In this document: positions 35,544 through 44,121 of the stretch, in pieces
How the letters are laid out: every line of letters begins with the position of its first letter
Numbering within the stretch: the first letter of the stretch is position 1
DNA from: Candidatus Aveggerthella stercoripullorum
GTDB lineage: Bacteria; Actinomycetota; Coriobacteriia; Coriobacteriales; Eggerthellaceae
Reading direction: 5' to 3'
Assembly: GCA_018712955.1 (NCBI GenBank)
Contig: DVGB01000109.1
Location: forward strand, 1 to 55,091
DNA: 55,091 bases
Translations under genes and position numbers: made by a program
Notes under the pieces: model-generated
The model's database searches: none
The model's input: the letters and a program-made list of their open reading frames with translations, nothing else
Told to the model about the DNA's origin: nothing

Positions 35544-35597
35544 GTTCTTTTGCAAACAATGTCCGTCGCGAGCGCGACGAATATTTCCCCGATGCCC

Positions 35598-35626
35598 ACT
35601 ATAGGAACGCGCACCGGAGGTGTCAA
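35598..35626 (-). promoter_or_regulatory. Near-consensus sigma-A promoter of the winged-helix/TorD operon
   Basis: On the minus strand, TTGACA (35626-35621) and TATAGT (35603-35598) are separated by exactly 17 nt. Transcription would start near 35591, leaving a leader of ~130 nt. Confidence 0.88.
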
Positions 35627-35761
35627 GGAAGGGATTCGGCGCTACTTTTGCAGCGTGGACGCCATGCCTACGGTTTGCTTGCGTGCGTGATTCGTGCTCG
35701 AAGCTTTGGTGAAGGCTGCTTGGTGTTTGCGAATCCTGCTTGCCGTACTCGCGCCGGTCGA

Positions 35762-35790
35762 TTGACAAACCATGCGGGCAAACCGATACT
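35762..35790 (+). promoter_or_regulatory. Near-consensus sigma-A promoter of gene 35852
   Basis: TTGACA (35762-35767) and GATACT (35785-35790) with a 17-nt spacer. It is divergent from the promoter at 35598-35626 and about 135 bp away from it, leaving room for a shared regulator site. Confidence 0.85.
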
Positions 35791-35851
35791 TTGCCGTGGG
35801 GTTAGGGGTTTCTTGTAGAAGACGAGAATCTGAAAGGACGTGCTCTGCACT

Positions 35852-36661
35852 ATGATTCGACCGACCTTGATTCTGCAAATGAACCTCGATGAGTCCGTCT
35901 ACAGCGAAGACGTTGTAGCGGAGATCAAGCGCTCGTATTCGTACGTAGCGCCAGCCGTGGTGCAAAGCCACGAAACGGGCAACGCAGCGCCCGAGAACAT
36001 CATGCGTTTCGTGGTGAAAATCCACCGTCCGTACTGGCTTTCGAGCGAAGAGGGCGCGGACGAGCTGTGGAACGAAGTCATGCGCAAATGGCTCAAAAAC
36101 ATGGTTTACAAGGTCAGCAGCACCATGGTTGCCTACAACCGCATGCGCCGTCAGCGTTTCGAGCAGCAGCTGGTTTTCGACTGGCTGGAAGTCGAGTTCG
36201 GCAGTGTGGTGCTGGCCATGAGGCTGAATGCCGACTGCTCACTGGAGGAGTACGGTGCTTCGGAGACGGCGGACCGCGTGCGCGCGCTGGTGAACCAGGG
36301 CGTGCTTGACGGCGAGATTGCGTGCGTGCGCATTCCTTCGCGTGCAAGCTACGAGGCGCAACTGGCCGCCGTGCAGGCAGCCCGTGCCGCAGAGGAGGCT
36401 GCGCAGGCTGCGGAAGAGGCGGAAACTGTCGAGGACTCCGACGGAACGACCGCGGCAGAAGAGACCGCCGAAGCCGTCGAGGAGGTCGCTGCGGAAGCCG
36501 TCGAGGGCGAGGACGCGGACGCTGCCGAAGAGGAGGACGCATCGCGCGAACCGGAGCCAGAGCCAGTGAACTTCGACATCGACACGACCGTGTGGGGCAT
36601 CGAGTATGCCGACGGAACGGTGCGCGAGTTCAATTCCGAAACGAACGAGTTCGCTGCATAA
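35852..36661 (+). CDS. Unrecognised protein with Glu/Ala-rich linker, locus A copy
   Basis: A 269-residue protein. A folded N-terminal part (1-~170) has ESVYSED, a conserved EGADELWNEVMRKW block (68-80) and FDWLEVEF (109-116). A low-complexity Ala/Glu linker (~172-238) then leads to a short C-terminal tail, VWGIEYADGTVREFNSETNE (248-267). The paralogue at 43261-44121 has the same three-part plan. ATG 35852 is preferred to GTG 35840 because AAAGGA is too close to the latter. It is divergent from the TorD operon and upstream of a polyferredoxin gene. No signal peptide or membrane helix is seen; function unknown. Confidence 0.7.
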   Translation: MIRPTLILQMNLDESVYSEDVVAEIKRSYSYVAPAVVQSHETGNAAPENIMRFVVKIHRPYWLSSEEGADELWNEVMRKWLKNMVYKVSSTMVAYNRMRRQRFEQQLVFDWLEVEFGSVVLAMRLNADCSLEEYGASETADRVRALVNQGVLDGEIACVRIPSRASYEAQLAAVQAARAAEEAAQAAEEAETVEDSDGTTAAEETAEAVEEVAAEAVEGEDADAAEEEDASREPEPEPVNFDIDTTVWGIEYADGTVREFNSETNEFAA

Positions 36662-36848
36662 AAACGGGCGGTGGGTGCACAACCGCTCCTCCTGCCCGCG
36701 CTTTCGAAGGCGGGATGCAGATTGCATGCCGCCTGAAGCGTGGTGCCTGCGTACGGCGTTGAACACGGGCGGGATGCCACGATTGCGAAATGCAGCCACC
36801 TGACTGCGCGCGCTGGGGAGGCGCGCGCCGAGACGAGAAAGGTATGCC

Positions 36849-38033
36849 ATGCCGAGCATCAACAGCATCTTCGGGCTTTTGGAAAAGCTGGAGAGCCAGG
36901 ATATTACCGTTCACCAGACGCGCTGCGCTGTGGTGCGCAATCGCAACGCGCGGTGCATGAAATGCGCGGAAGTCTGCACGTCCGGCTGTATTTCCTACGA
37001 GGACAACGAGCTCATCATCTCGCCCGAGAAATGCATCGGCTGCGGCACTTGCGCTACGGTCTGTCCGACTTGCGCGCTCGAGGCGCACAGTCCTAACGAC
37101 GCCGAACTGCAGGCGCGCTGCCTTGCTGCCGCGAAGGCGAACGACGGGGTGCTGGTGATCGCCTGCCAGGAAATCTGCGATGCGGCTGACGGGCTCTACG
37201 ACGCGGAAAAAGTGGTGCCGGTCACGTGCTTGGGCCGCGTGGAGGAAACGCTTATCACGGCCATGGCGGTCGCAGGCGCGCAGAAGGTCGTGCTTGTGAA
37301 GGGCAAATGCGCCGAATGCCCGCACGTGAGCGGCATGCATATGGCAGAACTGGTCGCCGATACGGCGAACACCTTGCTTTCCACCTGGAACAATGACTGC
37401 GAGACGGTGCTGGCGGAAAAGTTCCCGAAGAGCGTGCGCCAGGAGGGCAAGGCGGCGTACGACCATAACCGTCGCGAGTTCTTCACGGGCATGAAAGGCG
37501 AGGCGAAGACCGCTGCTGCTACCACGGCAGACTATGCGGTCAAGGAAACGCTCGGTATCGAAGAAAAGCCGGAGTCGCGCTATCTGAAGGTCATGGACGA
37601 CGGCACGTTGCCGCATTTCATTCCCGACCGTCGCGAGCGTCTGCTCAACAACCTGGCCATGCTTGGCGAGCCGCAGGACATCATGATCGAAACTCGCTTG
37701 TGGGGCCACGTCATCATCGATCCGGAGCTTTGCAGCTCTTGCCAGATGTGCGCGACGTTCTGCCCGACCGGCGCCATCTCCAAATTCGAAGAGGAAGACG
37801 GTACGTTCGGCGTCGAACATTTCCCAGGAGACTGCGTCAAATGCCGCTGCTGCACGGACATCTGCCCGGAAAACGCGCTTTCGCTCTCTGACGAGGTGTT
37901 TGCGGTCGACCTGCTTTCGGGCGCGGTCGAACGCTACGAAATGAAGCCCATGAAGCACAAGCCGGGCAACCCTCATCAGATTCTCGACAAGATGAAGGAC
38001 CTGATCGGCATCGAGCAAATTTACGAACGTTAA
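36849..38033 (+). CDS. Cytoplasmic polyferredoxin with MvhD-like central region
   Basis: A 394-residue iron-sulfur protein without signal peptide or membrane helix. Two N-terminal clusters (C36/39/43/47 in CMKCAEVCTSGC; C62/65/68/72 in CIGCGTCATVCP) are followed by a region resembling the delta subunit of methyl-viologen-reducing hydrogenase (IACQEICDAAD, VPVTCLGRVEE, KGKCAECP). Two C-terminal clusters follow (CSSCQMCATFCP, CVKCRCCTDICP). It could shuttle low-potential electrons or assist redox-enzyme maturation. ATG 36849 follows GAGAAAGG. A gap of 187 bp separates it from the upstream gene, probably within the same transcript. Confidence 0.82.
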   Translation: MPSINSIFGLLEKLESQDITVHQTRCAVVRNRNARCMKCAEVCTSGCISYEDNELIISPEKCIGCGTCATVCPTCALEAHSPNDAELQARCLAAAKANDGVLVIACQEICDAADGLYDAEKVVPVTCLGRVEETLITAMAVAGAQKVVLVKGKCAECPHVSGMHMAELVADTANTLLSTWNNDCETVLAEKFPKSVRQEGKAAYDHNRREFFTGMKGEAKTAAATTADYAVKETLGIEEKPESRYLKVMDDGTLPHFIPDRRERLLNNLAMLGEPQDIMIETRLWGHVIIDPELCSSCQMCATFCPTGAISKFEEEDGTFGVEHFPGDCVKCRCCTDICPENALSLSDEVFAVDLLSGAVERYEMKPMKHKPGNPHQILDKMKDLIGIEQIYER

Positions 38034-38385
38034 GCGAGCAAGCTCGCATGCATGGTCTTCGGTGCGAAGAGAGAGACACATGCACCGATGGGAAAGACGA
38101 AGAAAAGCCCTGGGTTTCCGGGGCTTCTCTTCGTTTGGTACCGAAAGGCCTGCTCAGGCGTGCTCGAGGGTGGGCTCTCTCGATCGTCGAATTGTTTGTT
38201 GCGGCCACAGACTATAGGCTCCATGTTTGAGCCGATTCCGAAACATCCCGTCAGAAAAAACGAATTAGATAGACTGCATTATGGAAAAGACTCCTGAAGG
38301 ACGGAAGAGGAGCAAGCGCGGTTGGGAAAACGATGCCGACTCCGCAATCAGACAAGAGCGCGTCTTTGATCGAAGGAGGGCTGGC
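38034..38385 (+). other. Gap between polyferredoxin and PucR genes
   Basis: It holds a terminator (38097-38136), a smaller CGGTGC/GCACCG hairpin near 38060-38088, and possible promoter elements for the PucR gene (TTGTTT at 38192, TATAGG at 38213, 15-nt spacer). No gene is visible. Confidence 0.5.
38097..38136 (+). terminator. Intrinsic terminator after the polyferredoxin gene
   Basis: ACGAAGAAAAGCCC (38097-38110) pairs with GGGCTTCTCTTCGT (38121-38134) with one mismatch; TT follows. Confidence 0.75.
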
Positions 38386-39642
38386 ATGGGGATATCGGTA
38401 GCACAAGCGCTGTGCGTGCCGTCGCTGAAGGAAGCGCGGCTGGTAGCGGGCAAAGACGGCCTCATGCGGACGGTCGAATGCATTGGCCTCATGGAGGGGC
38501 GCGACAGCGTCAAATGGGTCGAAAAGAACAGCCTTATCGTGAACAATTCGCGTGCTCTCGAGCGGTTTACGCCGGATGAATGGGTTGCGCTGGTCGACGA
38601 ATTGGTCAAGAGGCATGCAGCCGGCATGGCTTTGAAGGTAGGGCGCTACGTGAAGGAGATTCCTCCGAGCGCTCTCGAACGAGCGAACGTGCGCGGCTTT
38701 CCTTTGGTGGCTCTTCCGCTCGAAGCGGGAGCGGCGCAGATCATCAACGACGTATGCTATGCCCTCTTTCGGACAAAGCCGGTCAACGATGAGGCATCGC
38801 GGACGAACGCGCTGCTCAAAGATATTGCGCTTGAACGGGAGGACCGTGCGCTGTTGCGTGAGACCTTGAGCGATCTCGGCTGGAAATCACGCAAGCCGTT
38901 CGGAGTCGTGGCGTTTCAGGACCGCCTGTCTACCGCTGCCCCGCACCGAGATGACGTGGCGCAGAGTGCCCAGCTTCCTGACTGGACGGTAACATTCAAG
39001 CAAGCATGCGCCGACGCAGGGTTTTCATACTGCTTTCCTATCGGGGGATTTGCCTTTGCGGTCACGGTGCTCAGCGGCGAGCCCGACCCCAGTGAATGCC
39101 TTGCCGCCCGTGCCGTCCAGGCACGCGAATTGCTGCAGCGCCGACTGCCGCGAAGCGTGTGGTACGCAGGAGTGGGGCGGGTCTACGATTCGCTTATGTC
39201 ATTGCCTGACGCATGCTGGGAGGCGCGTGCGACGTTGGCCGTAAGCTTGGTGCAGGAAAGCCCGACCGCGGTCATCGAATACAAAGATCTAGGGTTCCTG
39301 GGAATCTTGCTCGACGTTCGAAATCGCGATCGCTTAGCCCGGACGGTGGACGAGGCGCTCGCTTCCTTGCGGGCGTACGACGAAGAGCACGACAGCGAAT
39401 GCGAGCGGACTCTTCGAGTTCATGCGCGCAACGGTATGTCGGTGCGCAAGACGGCGACGGCGCTGTTCTTGCATGAGAACACCGTGAGGTACCGGCTTTC
39501 CGTCATCGACGGACTGCTTGCGTCCGGGATTTTTAAAGGAGGGCGGCAGGTCAATACGGACCTGCTGTGCTATCTGTACCGCTGGCAATTGTCGATGCAG
39601 GCGACCGGCGATGTTTACGTCGCGTCCTATCTCGAAGAATGA
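38386..39642 (+). CDS. PucR-family transcriptional regulator
   Basis: A 418-residue regulator. The N-terminal PucR sensor region (SVAQALCVPSLKEARLVAG..TVECIGLMEG) is followed by a GGDEF-related middle segment. A C-terminal PucR helix-turn-helix (NGMSVRKTATALFLHENTVRYRLSVI) completes it. Family members respond to purines, polyamines or other small molecules and often control a neighbouring transporter. ATG 38386 follows AAGGAGGG. It converges on the OxlT-like MFS gene, so control of that gene, and possibly of the redox loci, is plausible. Confidence 0.9.
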   Translation: MGISVAQALCVPSLKEARLVAGKDGLMRTVECIGLMEGRDSVKWVEKNSLIVNNSRALERFTPDEWVALVDELVKRHAAGMALKVGRYVKEIPPSALERANVRGFPLVALPLEAGAAQIINDVCYALFRTKPVNDEASRTNALLKDIALEREDRALLRETLSDLGWKSRKPFGVVAFQDRLSTAAPHRDDVAQSAQLPDWTVTFKQACADAGFSYCFPIGGFAFAVTVLSGEPDPSECLAARAVQARELLQRRLPRSVWYAGVGRVYDSLMSLPDACWEARATLAVSLVQESPTAVIEYKDLGFLGILLDVRNRDRLARTVDEALASLRAYDEEHDSECERTLRVHARNGMSVRKTATALFLHENTVRYRLSVIDGLLASGIFKGGRQVNTDLLCYLYRWQLSMQATGDVYVASYLEE

Positions 39643-39664
39643 TCGCGGGCATAGCGAAACGTGC

Positions 39665-39697
39665 GCAGGGCGGCCATCGTTCGGACGGCCGCCCTGC
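39665..39697. terminator. Bidirectional terminator between PucR and MFS genes
   Basis: GCAGGGCGGCC (39665-39675) and GGCCGCCCTGC (39687-39697) form a perfect 11-bp stem in the 82-bp convergent gap; TTCT follows on the plus strand. Confidence 0.82.
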
Positions 39698-39724
39698 TTC
39701 TCCGCCTCCTCAGGGGACTTAAGG

Positions 39725-41065
39725 CTATTCAGCGGCAGGAAGCGCTGTTGCCGAGGCTACGGTCGAAGGCGCTTCGCCGCCAGCGAGGACGTGCGGTATA
39801 TGCGGCGCGGACTTTTTCTTCTGCTTGGCAGGCGCGTTCGGGAGCTTTACGAAGAATGCCACGATGAGGGACGCAGCGGCCAGCACGAGGAATACTACGT
39901 ATGCGTCGAGGTACGAACCGGTGGAGGCGCGCAGTACGCCGGAGATGGTAGGGCCAACGCATGCGGCAATGACCATGTTCAGCAGCGCGCAGGCGTAGTT
40001 CATACCGTAATGTTCCTGTCCGAAAACGCTGCTGATGAGGGCGGAAGTTGCCGCAAGGGAAGCGCCATACGCCAATCCAAGGACGATGAAGCCGAAGACG
40101 AGCAGCGGGAATACGCTTGCCGACGTGCCGATAGCGCAAGAGGCCATGGCAACAAGGTAGAGGGACGAGATGGAAACGATGGTGGCGCGGCATCCGGCGC
40201 GATCCCACGCAAAGCCAGAAGCAAGGCGCCCGAATCCGTTAAAGGCGGAGATGCTGCCCATGGCCATGGTGGCGGTCATAAGGGCCGTGCTCGCATCCAT
40301 GGAACCGGAGAGGACATCTTGGGCGGCGGGGACGGCGTTGCTGATGAGCGCCAGACCGCCCGTGCCGATAAGGACAGCCCAGAGGATGAAGGTCCAGAAC
40401 GTAGGCGTGCGGAGCATTGCTTTGGTAGTGTAGGACGTGGGTGCTTGAGAGCCGACGTTCTGCGCGGCGGCACGGGGCTGGTGTGCGGCCAGGTAGTCCG
40501 CCGGAGGCTCGCTCATAATGAGCGCACCGCCTGCCAGAAGGACGCCGAAGGCGACGGCGAGCGCGCCGAACGCGCCACTCCAGCCGACCGTGTTCAGCAG
40601 CGAGGTCACAAACGGGCTGAGAACAAGGCTGCCGAATCCAATGGCCATCATGAGCGCGCCTGATGCCGTGCCGGGCCGGTCGGGGAACCATTTCAGGACG
40701 GCGGAGAGGATGCCGTTCGACCCCATGCCGGTAGCGAACCCGCACAGTACGCCATAGCTGACGTAAATCCAGGTCAGCGAAGGGGTGAACGCCGAAGCTC
40801 CGAACCCTGCCGCGGCGGCGATGGCGGAGATGAGAATAGTGGTGCGCGCGGAGAACTTCCGCGTGATATAGCCGGACATAATGTTGCCGACCCAGAAGAA
40901 CACGATCGAGACGGTGAAAATGGACGAGGTCTCGGAGCGCTGCCATCCGAATGCTTCCTCAAGGGGGCCGATGAAGATGCTCCACGAATACAACAGCCCG
41001 AGGAACAGAAGGAGGACGAAACCAACCCCTGCATTGATGTATTTTCGCTTCCCATATGACTTCAT
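39725..41065 (-). CDS. OxlT-like MFS transporter
   Basis: A 446-residue carrier with 12 membrane helices. Features typical of the oxalate:formate antiporter branch include FLGLLYSWSIFIGPLEEAFGW in helix 1, GFATGMGSNGILSAVLKWFPDRPGTASG between helices 4 and 5, and FGRLASGFAWDRAG in the second half. It would exchange small organic anions such as a carboxylate substrate and its reduced product. The C-terminal tail is Lys/Ala-rich. ATG 41065 follows AAAGGAGG. Position between two redox loci and beside a PucR regulator suggests uptake of the respiratory electron acceptor, an inference. Confidence 0.85.
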   Translation of the reverse strand: MKSYGKRKYINAGVGFVLLLFLGLLYSWSIFIGPLEEAFGWQRSETSSIFTVSIVFFWVGNIMSGYITRKFSARTTILISAIAAAAGFGASAFTPSLTWIYVSYGVLCGFATGMGSNGILSAVLKWFPDRPGTASGALMMAIGFGSLVLSPFVTSLLNTVGWSGAFGALAVAFGVLLAGGALIMSEPPADYLAAHQPRAAAQNVGSQAPTSYTTKAMLRTPTFWTFILWAVLIGTGGLALISNAVPAAQDVLSGSMDASTALMTATMAMGSISAFNGFGRLASGFAWDRAGCRATIVSISSLYLVAMASCAIGTSASVFPLLVFGFIVLGLAYGASLAATSALISSVFGQEHYGMNYACALLNMVIAACVGPTISGVLRASTGSYLDAYVVFLVLAAASLIVAFFVKLPNAPAKQKKKSAPHIPHVLAGGEAPSTVASATALPAAE

Positions 41066-41111
41066 GACAACAGCCTCCTTTCGTGCTTCGAAAAGCCCAA
41101 CCGATAGTTCG

Positions 41112-41139
41112 ATTCTAGGAGGCAGCATGCTGCTTGGAA
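41112..41139 (-). promoter_or_regulatory. MFS promoter with palindromic spacer (possible operator)
   Basis: On the minus strand, TTCCAA (41139-41134) and TAGAAT (41117-41112) are 16 nt apart. The spacer contains the perfect 12-bp palindrome GCAGCATGCTGC (41122-41133), well placed for repressor or PucR-type binding. Confidence 0.5.
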
Positions 41140-41168
41140 GGAGTTTCGGGAGTTGCCCAATACAAAGA

Positions 41169-41201
41169 GCTCCCCTTTCGTAGGTTTGACGAAAGGGGAG
41201 C
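41169..41201 (-). terminator. Terminator of the locus B helicase-like gene
   Basis: GCTCCCCTTTCGT (41169-41181) and ACGAAAGGGGAGC (41189-41201) form a perfect 13-bp stem. On the minus strand TCTTTGTATT follows. Confidence 0.85.
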
Positions 41202-41248
41202 GCAGGTGCTTTAAAGCGCGCGTTGCGGGATTATTGCGCGGTCTGCCG

Positions 41249-43171
41249 CTAGTTCAGCCCATAGCGGGAAAGGATGCTCTGGCCGCCTTCGGTCGTGGGG
41301 CACGCATCGCCCGCTTCGCTCAGGAACGTGGAAGGCCGCACGATGGCCATGCGTTCGCCATTTTCTGATTTTACGCGCACGACCTGCATTTTCGTTCGCT
41401 CGGCCAACTCCAAGGGGGCCTTGGTGAACGCTGATATGACCAGAAGCTTGCCCGCTTTGGAGACGGCGTTGTAGAACAGGCGGCGCTCCTCGTCCAAGGC
41501 GCGCGTGCGGTCCTCTTCGGTGCTGACGGTTTCGAAGGCGTCGCGTCGCGGCATGAAGCCGTCTATCGCGCCGAGCACGAAGATATGGTCGTAGTCTGCG
41601 CCGATCAGGGAACGGTAGCCGCACACGTGCAGCGTATGGGCGCTTTCCGGCCACGCGGCGTCCATGGCATGCTGTCGTACCATGCGGTAAAGCGCGACGG
41701 CGTCCTCATCGCCTTCGAGCATGGCCGCCACGTCTTCGAATTCGGGCAGCTCCTCCGCGCCGATAGCGCGCATGAGCGTGAACCCTTTACGGCGGGCGTT
41801 CTGAGCGATGTAGTCCTGTCCTTCCAGGTAGCGGGAGGTCAGGGCGTTTGCGCGCAGGAACGGTTCCGTCTCCTCACGGGACGCCCGTTCAAGCGCTTCG
41901 AGCAGCCCCAGGCCGTTTTGCGCGGCGTACTCCGTCAGGAAATTCCAGGCATCGCTGTTCGTGAGCGCGTGGTCGAATCCACACCAGCTGCGCCAGGCGG
42001 TCAGGTCGTCCGGGTTGGCCAACAGGTTGAGCTTCGTGTAGGCAACAAGTGCTTTCGCGCGGGCGGTATCGCGCGGATCGCCGCCAATGCCTGCGGTGGC
42101 GCCCGCGCACGACACCTCGAAGCCGCGCTTTCTCAGAATGCGCTCGGCAAGCCGTGCCCAGCGCTTGTTCGGCACGAGCACGCACGTGCGGCTTTCGCGC
42201 ACGTCTTCTTCGGCATTGAGCAGCGTGCGCAGGTACTTCGTGACGCCGTTGAGCTCGTCTTCGGGCGTGTTCCACTTGATGGAGACCACGTCCGCCTCCG
42301 TTCCCGTTGCCTGCTCCATGCGCACGGAAGAATCCATGCTGCCGTGCGTGGTCAGCGCGTCTGCAAGGCACAGTGCAGGCTTGTTGCCGAACGATTCGGT
42401 CAGCGCGAAGACTTCGACACCGTGACGCAGGGCGTCGAAGTCCGCAAAGCCTTGCGGATTCGGCCAGTCTGTGCGCACGGCGATGGTCTGGTTCACGTTG
42501 CCTGCCACGATAAGCTGCGTTTCGGCAAGCAGGCACAGGCAGGTCTGTTCGGCATAGGTCAGGTTTTGGAAATCGTCGCACAGCACGTAGGCGTACTGTT
42601 GGCGCGCATCGGCGCCTGCGTCGCTTTTCAGATAATCGGCGCACAGGCGCGGCGCTTCCTGGACAAGCATGGCGCCGCGTTCGGTCAGGTGGCGCAGGCC
42701 GTGGTCGCGGGTGACTTCTTCTTCGGTGCCCATCCACTCATCGTCGGGAACCAGCTTGCTCCACTGCTCGTAAAAGCGGTCGAGCATTTTGCGCAGGCGG
42801 CGAATGGGCGTGCCGAGCGTCTTCATATCTTCCAGGAAGAAGTTGTGCTCGGCAGGGGTAAGAAGGCGGGGAATGCGTCCGGTCGCCGTGCGCGCTTCAG
42901 GGGTGTCCAGCACGCGCACGCAGGCATCGAGCGCAGTCTCGACGACAACGGCGTCCGCGGCTGCGTGGGCGGAGCCGAGCGCAGCGCGCAGCCGACGGCG
43001 GAATGCCTGGGCTGCAAAAGCAGTGGAGACTTCCACGAAGATGGACTCAGGGGCGACGTTCGCGCCCAGCAGGGTAACGCAGCGCTGTACGAGCGCTTCG
43101 GTCTTGCCGCTGCGGGCGGGTCCGCACACTTTTGCACAGCGCCCGTCGAATGCGGCGATGGTCTTGATCAT
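41249..43171 (-). CDS. UvrD/Rep-like (SF1) P-loop protein, locus B
   Basis: A 640-residue paralogue of the protein at 29700-31583. Walker A is GPARSGKT (17-24). Motif II is CDDFQ instead of DExQ. Motif III is VAGNVNQTI (Gln kept). The motif V region is YRSLIGADYDHIFVLGAIDG. Motif VI is EERRLFYNAVSKAGKLLVIS, where Lys replaces the usual Arg. It is better preserved than the locus A copy but still atypical. ATG 43171 follows AAAAGGA. It lies 89 bp downstream of the Glu/Ala-linker gene on the same strand, with a GGGTA/TACCC hairpin between. Confidence 0.8.
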   Translation of the reverse strand: MIKTIAAFDGRCAKVCGPARSGKTEALVQRCVTLLGANVAPESIFVEVSTAFAAQAFRRRLRAALGSAHAAADAVVVETALDACVRVLDTPEARTATGRIPRLLTPAEHNFFLEDMKTLGTPIRRLRKMLDRFYEQWSKLVPDDEWMGTEEEVTRDHGLRHLTERGAMLVQEAPRLCADYLKSDAGADARQQYAYVLCDDFQNLTYAEQTCLCLLAETQLIVAGNVNQTIAVRTDWPNPQGFADFDALRHGVEVFALTESFGNKPALCLADALTTHGSMDSSVRMEQATGTEADVVSIKWNTPEDELNGVTKYLRTLLNAEEDVRESRTCVLVPNKRWARLAERILRKRGFEVSCAGATAGIGGDPRDTARAKALVAYTKLNLLANPDDLTAWRSWCGFDHALTNSDAWNFLTEYAAQNGLGLLEALERASREETEPFLRANALTSRYLEGQDYIAQNARRKGFTLMRAIGAEELPEFEDVAAMLEGDEDAVALYRMVRQHAMDAAWPESAHTLHVCGYRSLIGADYDHIFVLGAIDGFMPRRDAFETVSTEEDRTRALDEERRLFYNAVSKAGKLLVISAFTKAPLELAERTKMQVVRVKSENGERMAIVRPSTFLSEAGDACPTTEGGQSILSRYGLN

Positions 43172-43260
43172 AGGCTGTCCTTTTCTTGCTTGGAGGGGTG
43201 TGCGCACATGCGCAAAAAGCTTGGGTACATGATACCCATCCCCACCCGTTTCGCGCGGTG

Positions 43261-44121
43261 TTATCTAGTTTCGTCCTCCACGGCGAACGCGCCGGCCGTC
43301 GAGTCGAAGTCACGTTCGGTTCCGTCTTCGAAGACGACCGTCCACAGGGTGTAGTCGACGGCAAAATCCGCTTCGGGCAGCGCGTACTTCTCTTCGATTT
43401 CCTCGCGAAGCTCTTCGCGCATTTCGCCTTCCGCCTCGGCAGCCTCTTCTTCGGCCTTGAGCGCGGGAGATTCCAGGAACGACGCCTCGGCGGCTTTTTC
43501 GGCTTCCTCCGCTGCCTGCCGTGCGGCCTCCGCTTCGGCTTCCGCCGCCGCCTTCTTCTCTGCTTCAATCCGCGCTCGGTCTTCGGCGGCCTGCTGTTGC
43601 TGCCGTTCGTAGGAGGCATCGCTCGGCATCTGGATGCGCACGACGTTTTCGCCGCATGATCCTTCGTTCAGCAACGTGCGCGCCCGAGATGCCAGCAGGG
43701 CGCACTCCGGCGCGATAAAACTGGTGGAATCCGTGCGCCACGCCAGCGTAAGCGCACCGTTTTCCAACTCTACCTCGACCCAGTCGAAGAAAAGCTGGGT
43801 GCCGCCGATTTCGCGCTGGCGGCGGTTGTAGATCACCATATTGTTCCCAATCTTATGGAGCTCGTTGTAGATCCAGCGCTCCATGACATCGCTCCAAAGC
43901 TCGTCGGCGCCTTCGTCCGCCGAGTGCAGGTAATGTCGCGTGCCGAGCTTTGCCAGCATGCGGGCCGTATTGACCGGCTCGCCTTCGGTGGCCGGATGAG
44001 TGCGCACAAGGGTTGCGCACACGTACGCGTAGCAACGCTGCACCTCCAGCTTGACGTCTTCGCTGTAGAGTCGTTCGTCGATGTCGAGGACAAGCGTGCA
44101 GGATGGGCGCGGTTGTGGCAT
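43261..44121 (-). CDS. Unrecognised protein with Glu/Ala-rich linker, locus B copy
   Basis: A 286-residue paralogue of 35852-36661. Shared blocks are ERLYSEDVKLEVQRCYAYV (16-34), DEGADELWSDVMERW (69-83), FFDWVEVELENG (111-122) and the C-terminal tail LWTVVFEDGTERDFDS (259-274). The middle (~172-250) is a charged Ala/Glu coiled or disordered linker. ATG 44121 follows AAAGGAGG. It heads a two-gene unit with the helicase-like protein and is divergent from the molybdoenzyme operon. Function unknown. Confidence 0.72.
   Translation of the reverse strand: MPQPRPSCTLVLDIDERLYSEDVKLEVQRCYAYVCATLVRTHPATEGEPVNTARMLAKLGTRHYLHSADEGADELWSDVMERWIYNELHKIGNNMVIYNRRQREIGGTQLFFDWVEVELENGALTLAWRTDSTSFIAPECALLASRARTLLNEGSCGENVVRIQMPSDASYERQQQQAAEDRARIEAEKKAAAEAEAEAARQAAEEAEKAAEASFLESPALKAEEEAAEAEGEMREELREEIEEKYALPEADFAVDYTLWTVVFEDGTERDFDSTAGAFAVEDETR

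Noticed and set aside
29700-43171. The two UvrD-like proteins as AddA/AddB or a phage-defence helicase
   Set aside because: No nuclease domain or four-Cys iron-sulfur nuclease motif is visible, there is no partner nuclease gene nearby, and the neighbours are respiratory rather than defence genes.
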